From an uncultured Selenomonadales bacterium (GTDB lineage Bacteria > Bacillota > Negativicutes > Selenomonadales > Selenomonadaceae): DNA of 7,366 bases. The stretch lies in NCBI GenBank assembly GCA_947167555.1, contig CAMVIO010000095.1, positions 1-7,366 of the forward strand, read 5' to 3'. Positions 1 through 7,031 of this stretch are shown piece after piece. Both the position numbers and the translations under genes were made by a program. The notes beneath the pieces were generated by a model that worked only from the letters and a program-made list of their open reading frames with translations, was not told where the DNA came from and ran no database searches. How positions within the stretch are numbered: position 1 is the first letter of the stretch; every line of letters begins with the position of its first letter.

Positions 1-1937
1 ATGATCGACGCTATCTGCATCCGTTCATCAACTGCACGGACTGTGGGCCGCGGCTCACGATTCTTGACGAGATGCCCTATGACAGGGAGCGGACCAGCAT
101 GAAATCGTTCCCGATGTGCGAGGCATGCGCGGCGGAATATCATGACAGGGAATCGAGAAGGTATGATGCTCAACCGATTGCCTGCCATGATTGTGGGCCT
201 CAGGTTTATCTTTTGGACGGAAACATGCGGGGGGCGGACGCGATACGGGCAGTGCGGCGGGCAATCTGCGAAGGGAAGATCGCGGCGGTCAAGGGAATCG
301 GAGGTTTTCATCTTTGCTGCGACGCGACGAATGAAGCGGCGGTGAATCTTCTTCGCAAGCGCAAGCAGCGCCCGACGAAGCCCTTTGCGGTGATGGCACG
401 GGATATGGAAACGGCAGAACGGGAAGCGGAGATACCCAAAACCATGCGCGCGGTGTTGGACGGGCCGGAGAAACCGATTGTGATTATGCGGCGCAGGGAC
501 GGCGGAAAAATCGTGCCCGCCGCTGCGCCTGGCAGTCGTCGCGTAGGATTGATGCTGCCATATACGCCGATTCATTTGTTGTTGTTTGATTACCCTGACG
601 GGCTTTCCGTGCCGGACGTTCTGATCATGACCAGCGGAAATCCGCCGGGCGCGCCGATTTGTCGGACGGACGACGAGGCGCGGGAAACACTCGCGCCGCT
701 GGCGGACGTGATTTTGTCCCATGACCGCAGGATTCGCGTGCGGGCGGACGACTCCGTCATAGAAGTTTATGACGGCGAGCCTTACATGATCCGACGCAGC
801 CGGGGGTACGCTCCGCTCCCAGTTTTTTTGCCGTCGCTGGAAAGATTGCAGGGCGGCGTGCTGGCGGTGGGAAGCGAATTGAAAAATACCTTTTGTCTCG
901 GGCAGGACGGTATGTTTTACCCGTCGGCCCATATCGGCGACATGGGTGATTCGCGCTCCGTTGCATGCCTGAAGGAGACGGCGGCGCGGATGGCGTCGCT
1001 TTTGGAAATCACGCCCCGCGTTGTCGCTTATGATCCGCATCCTGATTATCATACGACGAAATTTGCGGCGGCCCTGGATCTTCCGGCAATGGCTGTCCAG
1101 CACCATCATGCGCATATCGTTTCCTGCATGGCGGAAAACGGGCGGACAAGCCCTGTCATCGGCGTCGCATTCGACGGAACGGGCTATGGGACGGACGGGA
1201 GCGTTTGGGGCGGCGAGCTTTTGCTGGCTGATTATGAAGGTTTTTCGCGGCTTGGTTCGATCGAGCCTTTCCCGCAGGCAGGCGGCGAACGCGCGGCACG
1301 GGAAGGCTGGCGCATCGCGACGGGGCTTTTGTGCGGCGGAGCTGTTGCGGATACAGCGTTTCGTCTGGGGCTGGGCAGCAAGGAAGAGATTAGCGCGCAA
1401 GTTTTCCTTTTGAAAAGTGGAATCAATACTGTGACGTCTACCAGCGCGGGACGGCTTTTCGACGCGGTCAGCGCGGCGCTCGGGCTTTGCCGTGTATCGA
1501 CCTTTGAGGGCGAGGCGGCGATGGCACTGCAGTTTGCAGCGGAAGCATGGGACGCGGAGGGGGAAGTGTTCGTCTTGCCTCCGTTGGACACGGCGGAAGA
1601 TGGGCGGCTGTTGCTGCCGACGACTTCGTTGTTTGCGGAAATTGTGAGGCGGCGATTGTCGGGAGAAAACAGAACCGCGTTAGCGGCGGCATTTCATGCG
1701 TCGTTGGCGGCGCTGATTGGAATGGGCTGCCGGGCGGCGAGGGAAAAAACGGGCGTTTCGGCTGTGGCACTTTCCGGCGGCGTGTTCCAGAACACGTTGC
1801 TGTTGCGCCAAGTCGAGCGCGATTTGCGTGAAGGCGGCTTCGAGGTGCTTCGTCACCGACTGATTCCCGCTAACGACGGCGGGCTTTCGCTTGGACAGGC
1901 GGTTTGCGCTGCGGCGCGGATGGTGGAAAAGAAATAG
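1..1937 (+). CDS. hypF: Carbamoyltransferase HypF, [NiFe]-hydrogenase maturation (5' end outside window)
   Basis: HypF uses carbamoyl phosphate and ATP to make the thiocarbamate on HypE that becomes the CN ligands of the [NiFe] site; it is cytoplasmic. The reading frame is open to the left edge (codons from base 3, beginning DRRY), so an ATG at 72 is internal. About 644 residues are present against roughly 750-770 for the family, so the N-terminal acylphosphatase domain and the first zinc-finger CxxC lie upstream. Visible in order: zinc-finger CxxC pairs at 33-44, 117-128 and 183-194; a YrdC/Sua5-like domain with the RPTKPFAVM signature near 370-395 and TSGNPPGAPI near 630-660; a Kae1-like carbamoyltransferase domain with the metal-binding HHHAH at 1101-1115, FDGTGYGTDGSVWGGE near 1170-1215, SGGVFQN at 1773-1793 and NDGGLSLGQ near the C-terminus. 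All catalytic landmarks in the visible part look intact. No hypC, hypD or hypE follows; an LPS gene starts 20 nt downstream. Confidence 0.96.
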   Translation, partial: DRRYLHPFINCTDCGPRLTILDEMPYDRERTSMKSFPMCEACAAEYHDRESRRYDAQPIACHDCGPQVYLLDGNMRGADAIRAVRRAICEGKIAAVKGIGGFHLCCDATNEAAVNLLRKRKQRPTKPFAVMARDMETAEREAEIPKTMRAVLDGPEKPIVIMRRRDGGKIVPAAAPGSRRVGLMLPYTPIHLLLFDYPDGLSVPDVLIMTSGNPPGAPICRTDDEARETLAPLADVILSHDRRIRVRADDSVIEVYDGEPYMIRRSRGYAPLPVFLPSLERLQGGVLAVGSELKNTFCLGQDGMFYPSAHIGDMGDSRSVACLKETAARMASLLEITPRVVAYDPHPDYHTTKFAAALDLPAMAVQHHHAHIVSCMAENGRTSPVIGVAFDGTGYGTDGSVWGGELLLADYEGFSRLGSIEPFPQAGGERAAREGWRIATGLLCGGAVADTAFRLGLGSKEEISAQVFLLKSGINTVTSTSAGRLFDAVSAALGLCRVSTFEGEAAMALQFAAEAWDAEGEVFVLPPLDTAEDGRLLLPTTSLFAEIVRRRLSGENRTALAAAFHASLAALIGMGCRAAREKTGVSAVALSGGVFQNTLLLRQVERDLREGGFEVLRHRLIPANDGGLSLGQAVCAAARMVEKK

Positions 1938-1948
1938 AAATAGAAAGG
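1931..1948 (+). repeat. Short GAAATA tandem repeat across the hypF stop and next RBS
   Basis: Two exact GAAATA hexamers (1931-1936, 1937-1942) are followed by a degenerate third copy, GAAAGG (1943-1948). The TAG stop of hypF (1935-1937) lies across the first junction and the third copy forms the Shine-Dalgarno core of the next gene. Gain or loss of a hexamer would leave the stop and RBS in place, so any effect would be slight. It may be chance purine richness. Confidence 0.5.
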
Positions 1949-1949
1949 A
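1944..1949 (+). promoter_or_regulatory. Ribosome binding site fixing the start of the first GT9 gene
   Basis: AAAGGA sits 8 nt before the ATG at 1958. It decides between that ATG and an in-frame ATG at 1904, which lies inside hypF, has no comparable site in front of it and would add an 18-residue charged leader unlike GT9 proteins. Confidence 0.75.
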
Positions 1950-1957
1950 CGCGTGGC

Positions 1958-2977
1958 ATGGACGCGGAAAGCATAAGGAAAATACTCGTGATCGATCTCG
2001 CGTTCATCGGGGACGTGATTCTTGCGACGCCGACGATGCGCGCTTTGAAGACGCGTTTTCCAAAGGCGAGCCTGACGATGCTGACGGTGCCGCTGACGGC
2101 GGAAATCGCGGCGCTGGATCCCTATGTGGACGAGGTTCTTGTTTACGACAAGCGAGGCAGAGATAAAGGTCTTCTCGGCATGTGGCGTATGGCGCGCCGA
2201 CTTGCGCCGATGGGCTTCGACCTCTGTGTTTCAATGAATTTTGCGTTGCGCGGTGCGGTGGTCGCGTGGATTGCGGGTATTCCGAACCGTCTCGGCTACG
2301 ACGCGCAGCACGCGAAATTTTTCCTGACGATGGTTGCGTCCCATGAACGCGACGGGATCAAGCATGAGACCTTGAACCATTTGGAGGTCTTGCGTCCGTT
2401 GGGCGTCGATGATAAGAACGTGGATGCGTCGCTTTCGATGAATGTGCCGGAAAGCGCGAGGGAGAGTCTCGAAAAGAAGCGGTCAGAGCGACATATTCCT
2501 CCGGACGGATATCTTGTTCTCTGCCCGATTGGCAGTTATGCCCGAAAAAATCTGTCGATGGCGGTAGCGGCGCATATTGCCCGCCATTTCAGCCAACGGC
2601 GGGCAATTTTTATGATTGGCGGCAAAGCAGAGGAGAAACAGCTTGAGGAGATTGCGAAGCTTGCGGAGCTGCCGCGCAACAACGTGTTGGCGGGTGCATT
2701 GACGCTTCCCGAGTTGGCAGCGTTTCTTGAAAAAGCGGCATGCCTGATTACGGTGGACACCGGCCCCTTGCATATCGCGCAGGCTGTCGGTTGCCGCACG
2801 ATTGCGGTCTTCGGTCCTACCGATCCGGTTGTCTGGGGGCCGCAGGGCGGAGAAGACGTAATTCTGTATCAAAAAACGGATTGCTCGCCCTGCTGGGGCA
2901 AAGGTAAATGTGAGAAACGCAGGGCTTGTATCGAGGGAACGACGGCGCGGGAGATTATAAAAGCGGTTGGGCGTTGA
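1958..2977 (+). CDS. GT9 glycosyltransferase, ADP-heptose:LPS heptosyltransferase-like
   Basis: A 339-residue GT-B-fold protein of the WaaC/WaaF type, expected to move heptose from ADP-heptose to the LPS inner core at the cytoplasmic membrane face. The N-terminus has the family's first strand and loop (KILVIDLAFIGDVILATP, residues 8-25), the acceptor-side glycine/aspartate being G18-D19. The C-terminal donor domain carries VDTGPLHIAQAVG (266-278), then FGPTDP, and a cysteine cluster C309, C312, C318, C324 in a CSPC-x5-C-x5-C arrangement, as seen in WaaF-like enzymes. The region that usually reads GASWPTKRW is altered here to GSYARKNLSM, keeping a lysine but losing the tryptophan. No signal peptide or membrane segment is seen. 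It lies 20 nt behind hypF with no terminator between, so it may be co-transcribed with it. The precise acceptor (Kdo, first heptose or another sugar) cannot be read from sequence, so no symbol is given. Confidence 0.88.
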   Translation: MDAESIRKILVIDLAFIGDVILATPTMRALKTRFPKASLTMLTVPLTAEIAALDPYVDEVLVYDKRGRDKGLLGMWRMARRLAPMGFDLCVSMNFALRGAVVAWIAGIPNRLGYDAQHAKFFLTMVASHERDGIKHETLNHLEVLRPLGVDDKNVDASLSMNVPESARESLEKKRSERHIPPDGYLVLCPIGSYARKNLSMAVAAHIARHFSQRRAIFMIGGKAEEKQLEEIAKLAELPRNNVLAGALTLPELAAFLEKAACLITVDTGPLHIAQAVGCRTIAVFGPTDPVVWGPQGGEDVILYQKTDCSPCWGKGKCEKRRACIEGTTAREIIKAVGR

Positions 2978-2984
2978 GTTTTTC

Positions 2985-3013
2985 TTGCCTATGGAACGTA
3001 CATAGTCTATAAT
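2985..3013 (+). promoter_or_regulatory. Sigma-70/sigma-A-type promoter before the second GT9 gene
   Basis: A perfect -10 box TATAAT (3008-3013) lies 17 nt downstream of a -35-like TTGCCT (2985-2990, 4 of 6 matches to TTGACA). Initiation would fall near 3020, about 29 nt before the ATG at 3049, leaving room for the strong RBS. It sits in the only sizeable gap of the window, which is visibly AT-rich compared with the flanking genes. It would drive the five downstream LPS genes independently of hypF. The prediction rests on sequence match alone. Confidence 0.65.
2989..3010. repeat. Small inverted repeats inside the promoter spacer
   Basis: CTATG (2989-2993) is mirrored by CATAG (3001-3005) with a 7-nt loop, in the spacer between the -35 and -10 boxes. 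An overlapping palindrome, ATAG-T-CTAT (3002-3010), enters the -10 box. The position would suit an operator, but the arms are only 4-5 bp and could be chance in an AT-rich spacer. Confidence 0.3.
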
Positions 3014-3035
3014 AAATAAGATTGTAATACGATGA

Positions 3036-3043
3036 AAGGGAGG
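3036..3043 (+). promoter_or_regulatory. Strong ribosome binding site of the second GT9 gene
   Basis: AAGGGAGG ends 5 nt before the ATG at 3049. This is a near-complete anti-16S match of the kind common in Firmicutes and supports efficient initiation at the first gene behind the internal promoter. Confidence 0.8.
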
Positions 3044-3048
3044 ACGGC

Positions 3049-4182
3049 ATGGCGGCTGGGTACAAGAATATTCTCGTAATCAATCTGATGCATATCGGTG
3101 ACCTGATGCTCGTCACGCCGGTGCTTCGGACGTTGCGGGCGAATTACCCGTCGGCGCGGCTGACGCTGCTCGCGGACAAGAAGTTGCGTGATCTCGTGGA
3201 GTTCAATCCGTATATCGACGAGTGCATGTTGATTGATAAGAAAGGCAAAGACGACCATTTCGGCTCCTTTTTTCATTTCATTCTCGGCGTTCGCAGGAAA
3301 AATTTCGATCTCGTGGTCAACTTGCACCGCAACGAGCGTGCTTCGGCCATCGCTGCGTTTTCCGGCGCGAAGCGTATTGTCGGCTACGCGAAGCCGGGAT
3401 TTTCGCTGTTTTTCGATCAGGTTTTGCCGAACAAGAAAGCCGTCATGCACCAAATCCATTCTCATTTCGAGGTGTTGACAAAGGCATGCGGTGTAACACG
3501 TATTGATGACGGCGGGCTGGAAATGGAGATTCCGCCGGGAATGGACGAAGAGGCGGCTCGGCTTTGGCGTGAGAATTTCCCGGAGGGAAAGAAAGTCGTC
3601 GCTTTTAATATCGGCGCAAGCTGGCCGACGAAGCGATGGCTGGATGAATATTTCGCCGAGTGCGCCGACAGGCTTGTTGATCGCGGCTATAGCGTCGCAT
3701 TTTTCGGCGGGCCGATGGACGAGGAAATGGTGCGGGACTGTCTTGCGAAAATGAAGCACAAAGACAGCGACGCCGTGCGCGTGTTCACGGGAAAAGTGTC
3801 GCTGGGCGTCCTGGCGGGGATGCTTCGCCGCTCGGCGCTGTTTTTGACTACGGATTCCGGTCCGATGCATGTCGGTGTCGCGATGAATATGCCGATTGTT
3901 ACGATGTTCGGCTCGTCGCCGGTGCCGGGGTTTTATCCCTACGACGCAAAGGACGTGCTGGTCAAGACGCCGGAGCCGTGCCATCCCTGCGGCATCCATA
4001 TCTGCCCGAAAAAAGGCGACGACAATATGGCCTGCATGAAGAAAATCCCCGTGGATACTGTCATGCACTATGTAGATGAGCTCTTGGATGAGTATGGGGA
4101 TAGTGTGGGAGAATGGCCGTCCCATTATGGAAAATACGAATGCCGCGTGATTGACTTGGCGAAAGAGGGGCGGACGCCATGA
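3049..4182 (+). CDS. GT9 glycosyltransferase, heptosyltransferase II-like
   Basis: A 377-residue second member of the WaaC/WaaF family, expected to transfer heptose from ADP-heptose to the growing inner core. It shares its layout with the upstream GT9 protein: NILVINLMHIGDLMLVTP (residues 7-24), then a PYIDE...DKKGKD stretch. The donor domain here has the usual GASWPTKRW motif, TDSGPMHVG (268-276), FGSSPVPGFYP, and a cysteine quartet C311, C314, C319, C329. It is longer than the first protein at its C-terminus, by about 25-30 residues with no recognisable motif. No signal peptide or transmembrane segment is visible. The start has an excellent RBS and lies behind a predicted promoter. The last bases overlap the next start as ATGA. 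The two GT9 proteins are clearly diverged, so they more likely do successive transfers than act as redundant copies. Which step each performs is not decidable here. Confidence 0.9.
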   Translation: MAAGYKNILVINLMHIGDLMLVTPVLRTLRANYPSARLTLLADKKLRDLVEFNPYIDECMLIDKKGKDDHFGSFFHFILGVRRKNFDLVVNLHRNERASAIAAFSGAKRIVGYAKPGFSLFFDQVLPNKKAVMHQIHSHFEVLTKACGVTRIDDGGLEMEIPPGMDEEAARLWRENFPEGKKVVAFNIGASWPTKRWLDEYFAECADRLVDRGYSVAFFGGPMDEEMVRDCLAKMKHKDSDAVRVFTGKVSLGVLAGMLRRSALFLTTDSGPMHVGVAMNMPIVTMFGSSPVPGFYPYDAKDVLVKTPEPCHPCGIHICPKKGDDNMACMKKIPVDTVMHYVDELLDEYGDSVGEWPSHYGKYECRVIDLAKEGRTP

Positions 4183-5246
4183 AAATCATTCAGGTTGCCC
4201 ATGCGTTGCATCCGACGGACGCGGCGAGCCGCCAGCTTCTCAATATGGACAAGATTTTGCGTGCGCTTGGTTATGAGACGGAGATGTACGCGCACCGACT
4301 GGACGAAAGCCTTGCGGAACGCGTTGGCCTGATGGGGGATTTTTCCGCCGATCCGGAAGATATCGTAATCTACCATATGACGACGGGGACGTCTTTCAAT
4401 CGATGGGTATGGAATTATCCCCGAAAAATTGTGCTTTTCTATCATAATATAACTCCTGCGCGCTTTTTTTTCGGCAACGCTTGGGGCTCGTGGCTGAAAT
4501 GTTTGCGTGGGCGGCATGATTTGAAGACGATTGCGAAAAATACGTTTTTTGCTTGGGGCGCCAGCGAATATTCGCGACAGGAATTGGAAAATGCCGGGAT
4601 TAAGCGGACGGCGGTGCTGCCGATCGTAGTTGAGCCGGAAACATATACGATGCGCGGTGAGGACGAATCGGTGCTTCGCTATAAGGATGGGCGGCTGAAT
4701 TTGCTCGTCGTCGGGCGCGGCGTGCCGCACAAGAAACAGGATGAGGCAATCGAGGCTGCTGCGTGGTATAGGGACCACATTTCGCCCGATATCCGGCTTG
4801 TTTTGATTGGAAATATCAAACCGAGCTATGAGAAAAAGCTTCGCGTTCTTGTCAAAAAGCGCGGCATGGAGGAAAACGTGCTGTTTGCCGGGCAGGTTAC
4901 GGACGAAGCACTTTGCACCTGGTACCGGATTGCGGATGGGCTGCTTTGCCTGTCCGAGCATGAGGGGTTTTGCGTGCCTTTGATTGAGGCAATGATTTTC
5001 GGGTTGCCGATTTTTGCGAAGTTGGCCGCCGCCGTACCGGAAACTTTGGGCAGCGCAGGCGTGCTGCTTTCGGATACGTCGCCGCAGGGCGTCGCGGAAG
5101 CTGTGCGTAGGACGATGGCGGATGAGCTGGCGTTGGCGCGGCTCAAAAAGGGACGCGCGGAGCGACTCGCGGCGTTTTCGCCTGAAAATGTGAAATCGCA
5201 GCTGGAAGCGGATATGAAGGAGATTGTTCGTTTATGGCAAGCTTGA
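4179..5246 (+). CDS. GT4-family glycosyltransferase, LPS core or related glycan
   Basis: A 355-residue GT-B retaining glycosyltransferase (Glyco_transf_1 C-terminal domain), probably cytosolic and membrane-associated. The N-terminal domain opens MKIIQVAHALHPTDAASRQ and contains the paired motifs IVIYHMTTGTS and LFYHNITPARFF (about residues 64-100), found in a subset of GT4 enzymes acting on surface polysaccharides. The C-terminal donor site shows VVGRGVPHKKQDEAI (about 177-191, with basic K185/K186) and the EX7E motif E262-GFCVPLI-E270 within SEHEGFCVPLIEAM. The start shares ATGA with the end of the GT9 gene, with a GAAAGAGGGG site 8 nt before it, so the two are translationally coupled. The end overlaps rfaE1 by 13 nt. 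The sugar donor and acceptor cannot be assigned. Context makes addition of a hexose to the heptose core plausible, which is inference. Confidence 0.85.
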   Translation: MKIIQVAHALHPTDAASRQLLNMDKILRALGYETEMYAHRLDESLAERVGLMGDFSADPEDIVIYHMTTGTSFNRWVWNYPRKIVLFYHNITPARFFFGNAWGSWLKCLRGRHDLKTIAKNTFFAWGASEYSRQELENAGIKRTAVLPIVVEPETYTMRGEDESVLRYKDGRLNLLVVGRGVPHKKQDEAIEAAAWYRDHISPDIRLVLIGNIKPSYEKKLRVLVKKRGMEENVLFAGQVTDEALCTWYRIADGLLCLSEHEGFCVPLIEAMIFGLPIFAKLAAAVPETLGSAGVLLSDTSPQGVAEAVRRTMADELALARLKKGRAERLAAFSPENVKSQLEADMKEIVRLWQA

Positions 5247-6235
5247 AGGAAAGGCAGAGCGGCCTGGCCGAATTTGTCGCGCATGGGACGGAGAAATGCC
5301 GTGTGCTCGTGGTCGGCGACGTGATGCTCGACCAGTATTATTTCGGGGAGGTTACGCGCATTTCGCCGGAGGCGCCGGTGCCGATCACCCGCGTGGTCAA
5401 GACGAAGGAAACACTGGGCGGCGCGGCAAACGTCGCGCACAATCTTGCGCTTTTAGGCTGCGATACGGATGTTGCGGCGTCCATCGGCGCCGACCATCAC
5501 GGCGGACGCCTCCGCGCCCTTTTCGAGAAGCGCGGTATCTCGATTTACGGGTTGGTGGTGACAGGCGCGCCGACGACGACAAAACTTCGCGTGATTGGCG
5601 GCCATCAGCAGATGATGCGGCTTGATTTTGAGGAAACGGAGCCCGTGACAGGGGAAGACGCGGAAAGGATTATCATGGTCGCGAAGGCGTCGCTTTCCGA
5701 CGGCGCGGGGGCGTTAGTGCTGTCTGATTACGGCAAAGGAATCGTGACGTCGGAGCTTTGCGCGCAGTTGATTGAGGCGGCACACAAGACAGGGATTCCC
5801 GTCGTCGTCGATCCGAAGGGCGGCGATTGGGAAAAATACCGGGGCGCGGATTACATCACGCCGAACTTGAAGGAACTGAACGCGGTGCAGTCGTCGCCTG
5901 CGAAGAACGAGGACGCTGCGGTGGAACAGGCTGCACGTTATGCGATGGACCGCTTCGGTATCCGCGCAGTGTTGGCGACGCGTTCCGAATGCGGCCTTTC
6001 CTTGGTGACGGAGGAGACGGCTGTGCATATCCCGACAAAGGCACAGGAGGTCTTTGACGTGTCCGGCGCAGGCGACACGGTTATCGCGGCATTCGCGTTG
6101 GCATTGGCGGGAGGCCTTCTGCCTGAACAGGGTGCGTACTTAGCGAATCTCGCGGCCAGCGTGGTCGTTGCGAAGGTCGGTACCTACGCGGTGAGCAAGG
6201 AAGAACTTTTGACAGTGCTGGAACGGGAGGCGTGA
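5234..6235 (+). CDS. rfaE1: D-glycero-beta-D-manno-heptose-7-phosphate kinase, stand-alone
   Basis: This cytosolic kinase phosphorylates D-glycero-D-manno-heptose 7-phosphate at C1 to give the 1,7-bisphosphate, an early step to ADP-heptose. The 333 residues form one ribokinase/PfkB domain: VVGDVMLDQYYFG (26-38), RISPEAPVP (42-50), the GGAANVAHNLALLG glycine motif (62-75), LSDYGKG and VDPKGGDW in the middle, NLKE, and the DVSGAGDTV signature (275-283) whose D281 is the expected catalytic base. The protein ends soon after the kinase domain. The cytidylyltransferase-like domain that completes the bifunctional HldE of enterobacteria is absent and the following gene is unrelated, so this is the split HldA/RfaE1 form and needs a separate RfaE2/HldC. 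The ATG overlaps the GT4 gene by 13 nt, with AAGGAG at 5217-5222 and an 11-nt spacer. RISPEAPVP and the glycine motif separate it from general sugar kinases. Confidence 0.93.
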   Translation: MASLKERQSGLAEFVAHGTEKCRVLVVGDVMLDQYYFGEVTRISPEAPVPITRVVKTKETLGGAANVAHNLALLGCDTDVAASIGADHHGGRLRALFEKRGISIYGLVVTGAPTTTKLRVIGGHQQMMRLDFEETEPVTGEDAERIIMVAKASLSDGAGALVLSDYGKGIVTSELCAQLIEAAHKTGIPVVVDPKGGDWEKYRGADYITPNLKELNAVQSSPAKNEDAAVEQAARYAMDRFGIRAVLATRSECGLSLVTEETAVHIPTKAQEVFDVSGAGDTVIAAFALALAGGLLPEQGAYLANLAASVVVAKVGTYAVSKEELLTVLEREA

Positions 6236-6236
6236 C

Positions 6237-7013
6237 ATGAGCCTTGACCTTTCGGTGCTGATTCTTGCGCGCAACGAGCAGAAGAATATCGGCGACTGCA
6301 TCGCATCGGTGAAGGAGCATCTGGATGCGGGAGAGATCGTCGTCATCGACGACGACAGCACTGACGATACAGCCGCGATTGCGCGGAGGATGGGAGCGCG
6401 CGTGATTGCCCATGCGTTGAACGGGAATTTCGGGCAGCAGCAGACATTCGCCATCGAGCAGGCGAAGTGCCGTTGGGTGTATTGCATCGACGCCGACGAG
6501 CGTATGACCGGGCCGTTGGGCGAAGAAGTGACGAAAGCCGTTGAGAAGAACGAGCCGTTTGCTTATTGGAACGCGCGGCTCAATCATTTTTGCGGCGTGG
6601 AGATTCGCCATGGCGGATGGTTTCCTGATTACGGGCTCCATTTGTTCCCGAAGGAGGGAAGCTATGTTACGGGCTTCGTTCATCAGGAGATCCATGTGCC
6701 GTACCCGGCGCGTCGATTGCCGGAACGCGCGTATCTTTACCATCACACATATACGAGCTGGGAACAGTATTTGCGAAAGCTTAATTCGTATACGACGCTC
6801 GGCGCGAGGAAACAATATGAAGCGGGCAAACGCGTGGGGTTCTTCGGCATTTTCGCTCATGTGGTTTGGGGCGTGTTCAAATTCTACATCATTGAGCGCG
6901 GTTTCCTCGATGGACGCGCGGGCTTGCTTCTTGCCATGAGCCACGGCGTCAGCGTGTTCATGAAATATTCGAAGCTCTATTATTTGGGCAGGGGAATCGG
7001 AGACAAAGGCTAA
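6237..7013 (+). CDS. GT2-family LPS core glycosyltransferase, WaaE/LgtF-like
   Basis: A 258-residue GT-A-fold inverting glycosyltransferase resembling the beta-1,4-glucosyltransferase branch (WaaE/KdtX, LgtF) that adds glucose to the first core heptose. Family features: LSVLILARNEQKNI (5-18), the nucleotide-binding acidic run IDDDSTDDT (37-45), the metal-binding DxD as D85-A-D87 within CIDADER, the acceptor-side stretch HGGWFPDYGLHLF and FVHQEIH, then YTSWEQYLRKLNSY. The C-terminal third (about 200-250) is rich in aromatic and hydrophobic residues and probably forms the membrane-facing helices typical of this group. The start lies 1 nt after the rfaE1 stop, with GGGAGG at 6225-6230 spaced 6 nt, so the genes are coupled. 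Neighbouring heptose kinase and heptosyltransferases support a core role. The transferred sugar is assumed from the family, not shown. Confidence 0.87.
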   Translation: MSLDLSVLILARNEQKNIGDCIASVKEHLDAGEIVVIDDDSTDDTAAIARRMGARVIAHALNGNFGQQQTFAIEQAKCRWVYCIDADERMTGPLGEEVTKAVEKNEPFAYWNARLNHFCGVEIRHGGWFPDYGLHLFPKEGSYVTGFVHQEIHVPYPARRLPERAYLYHHTYTSWEQYLRKLNSYTTLGARKQYEAGKRVGFFGIFAHVVWGVFKFYIIERGFLDGRAGLLLAMSHGVSVFMKYSKLYYLGRGIGDKG

Positions 7014-7031
7014 AGGAGTTGTGGAAAGCAG

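Noticed and set aside
72..74. ATG at 72 as the start of hypF
   Set aside because: The frame continues upstream to the edge with typical HypF zinc-finger sequence (FINCTDCGPR), so this methionine is internal.
1904..1957. Upstream ATG extending the first GT9 protein by 18 residues
   Set aside because: It lies inside hypF, has no good RBS, and adds a charged leader not typical of the family, whereas ATG 1958 has AAAGGA at 8 nt.
2978..3010. Possible rho-independent terminator after the first GT9 gene
   Set aside because: The T run at 2979-2983 follows the stop codon directly without a GC-rich stem before it, and the only hairpin nearby has 5-bp arms with no T tract after it.
3007..4125. 372-codon open frame on the minus strand opposite the second GT9 gene
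   Set aside because: It is in exact codon register with the sense gene, so it stays open simply because that gene lacks TTA, CTA and TCA codons. The translation is rich in His and Arg, has no recognisable domain, and the plus-strand protein is unmistakable.
4125..4961. 278-codon minus-strand open frame opposite the GT4 gene
   Set aside because: Same register effect; the translation has no domain signature, and the GT4 motifs on the plus strand are clear.
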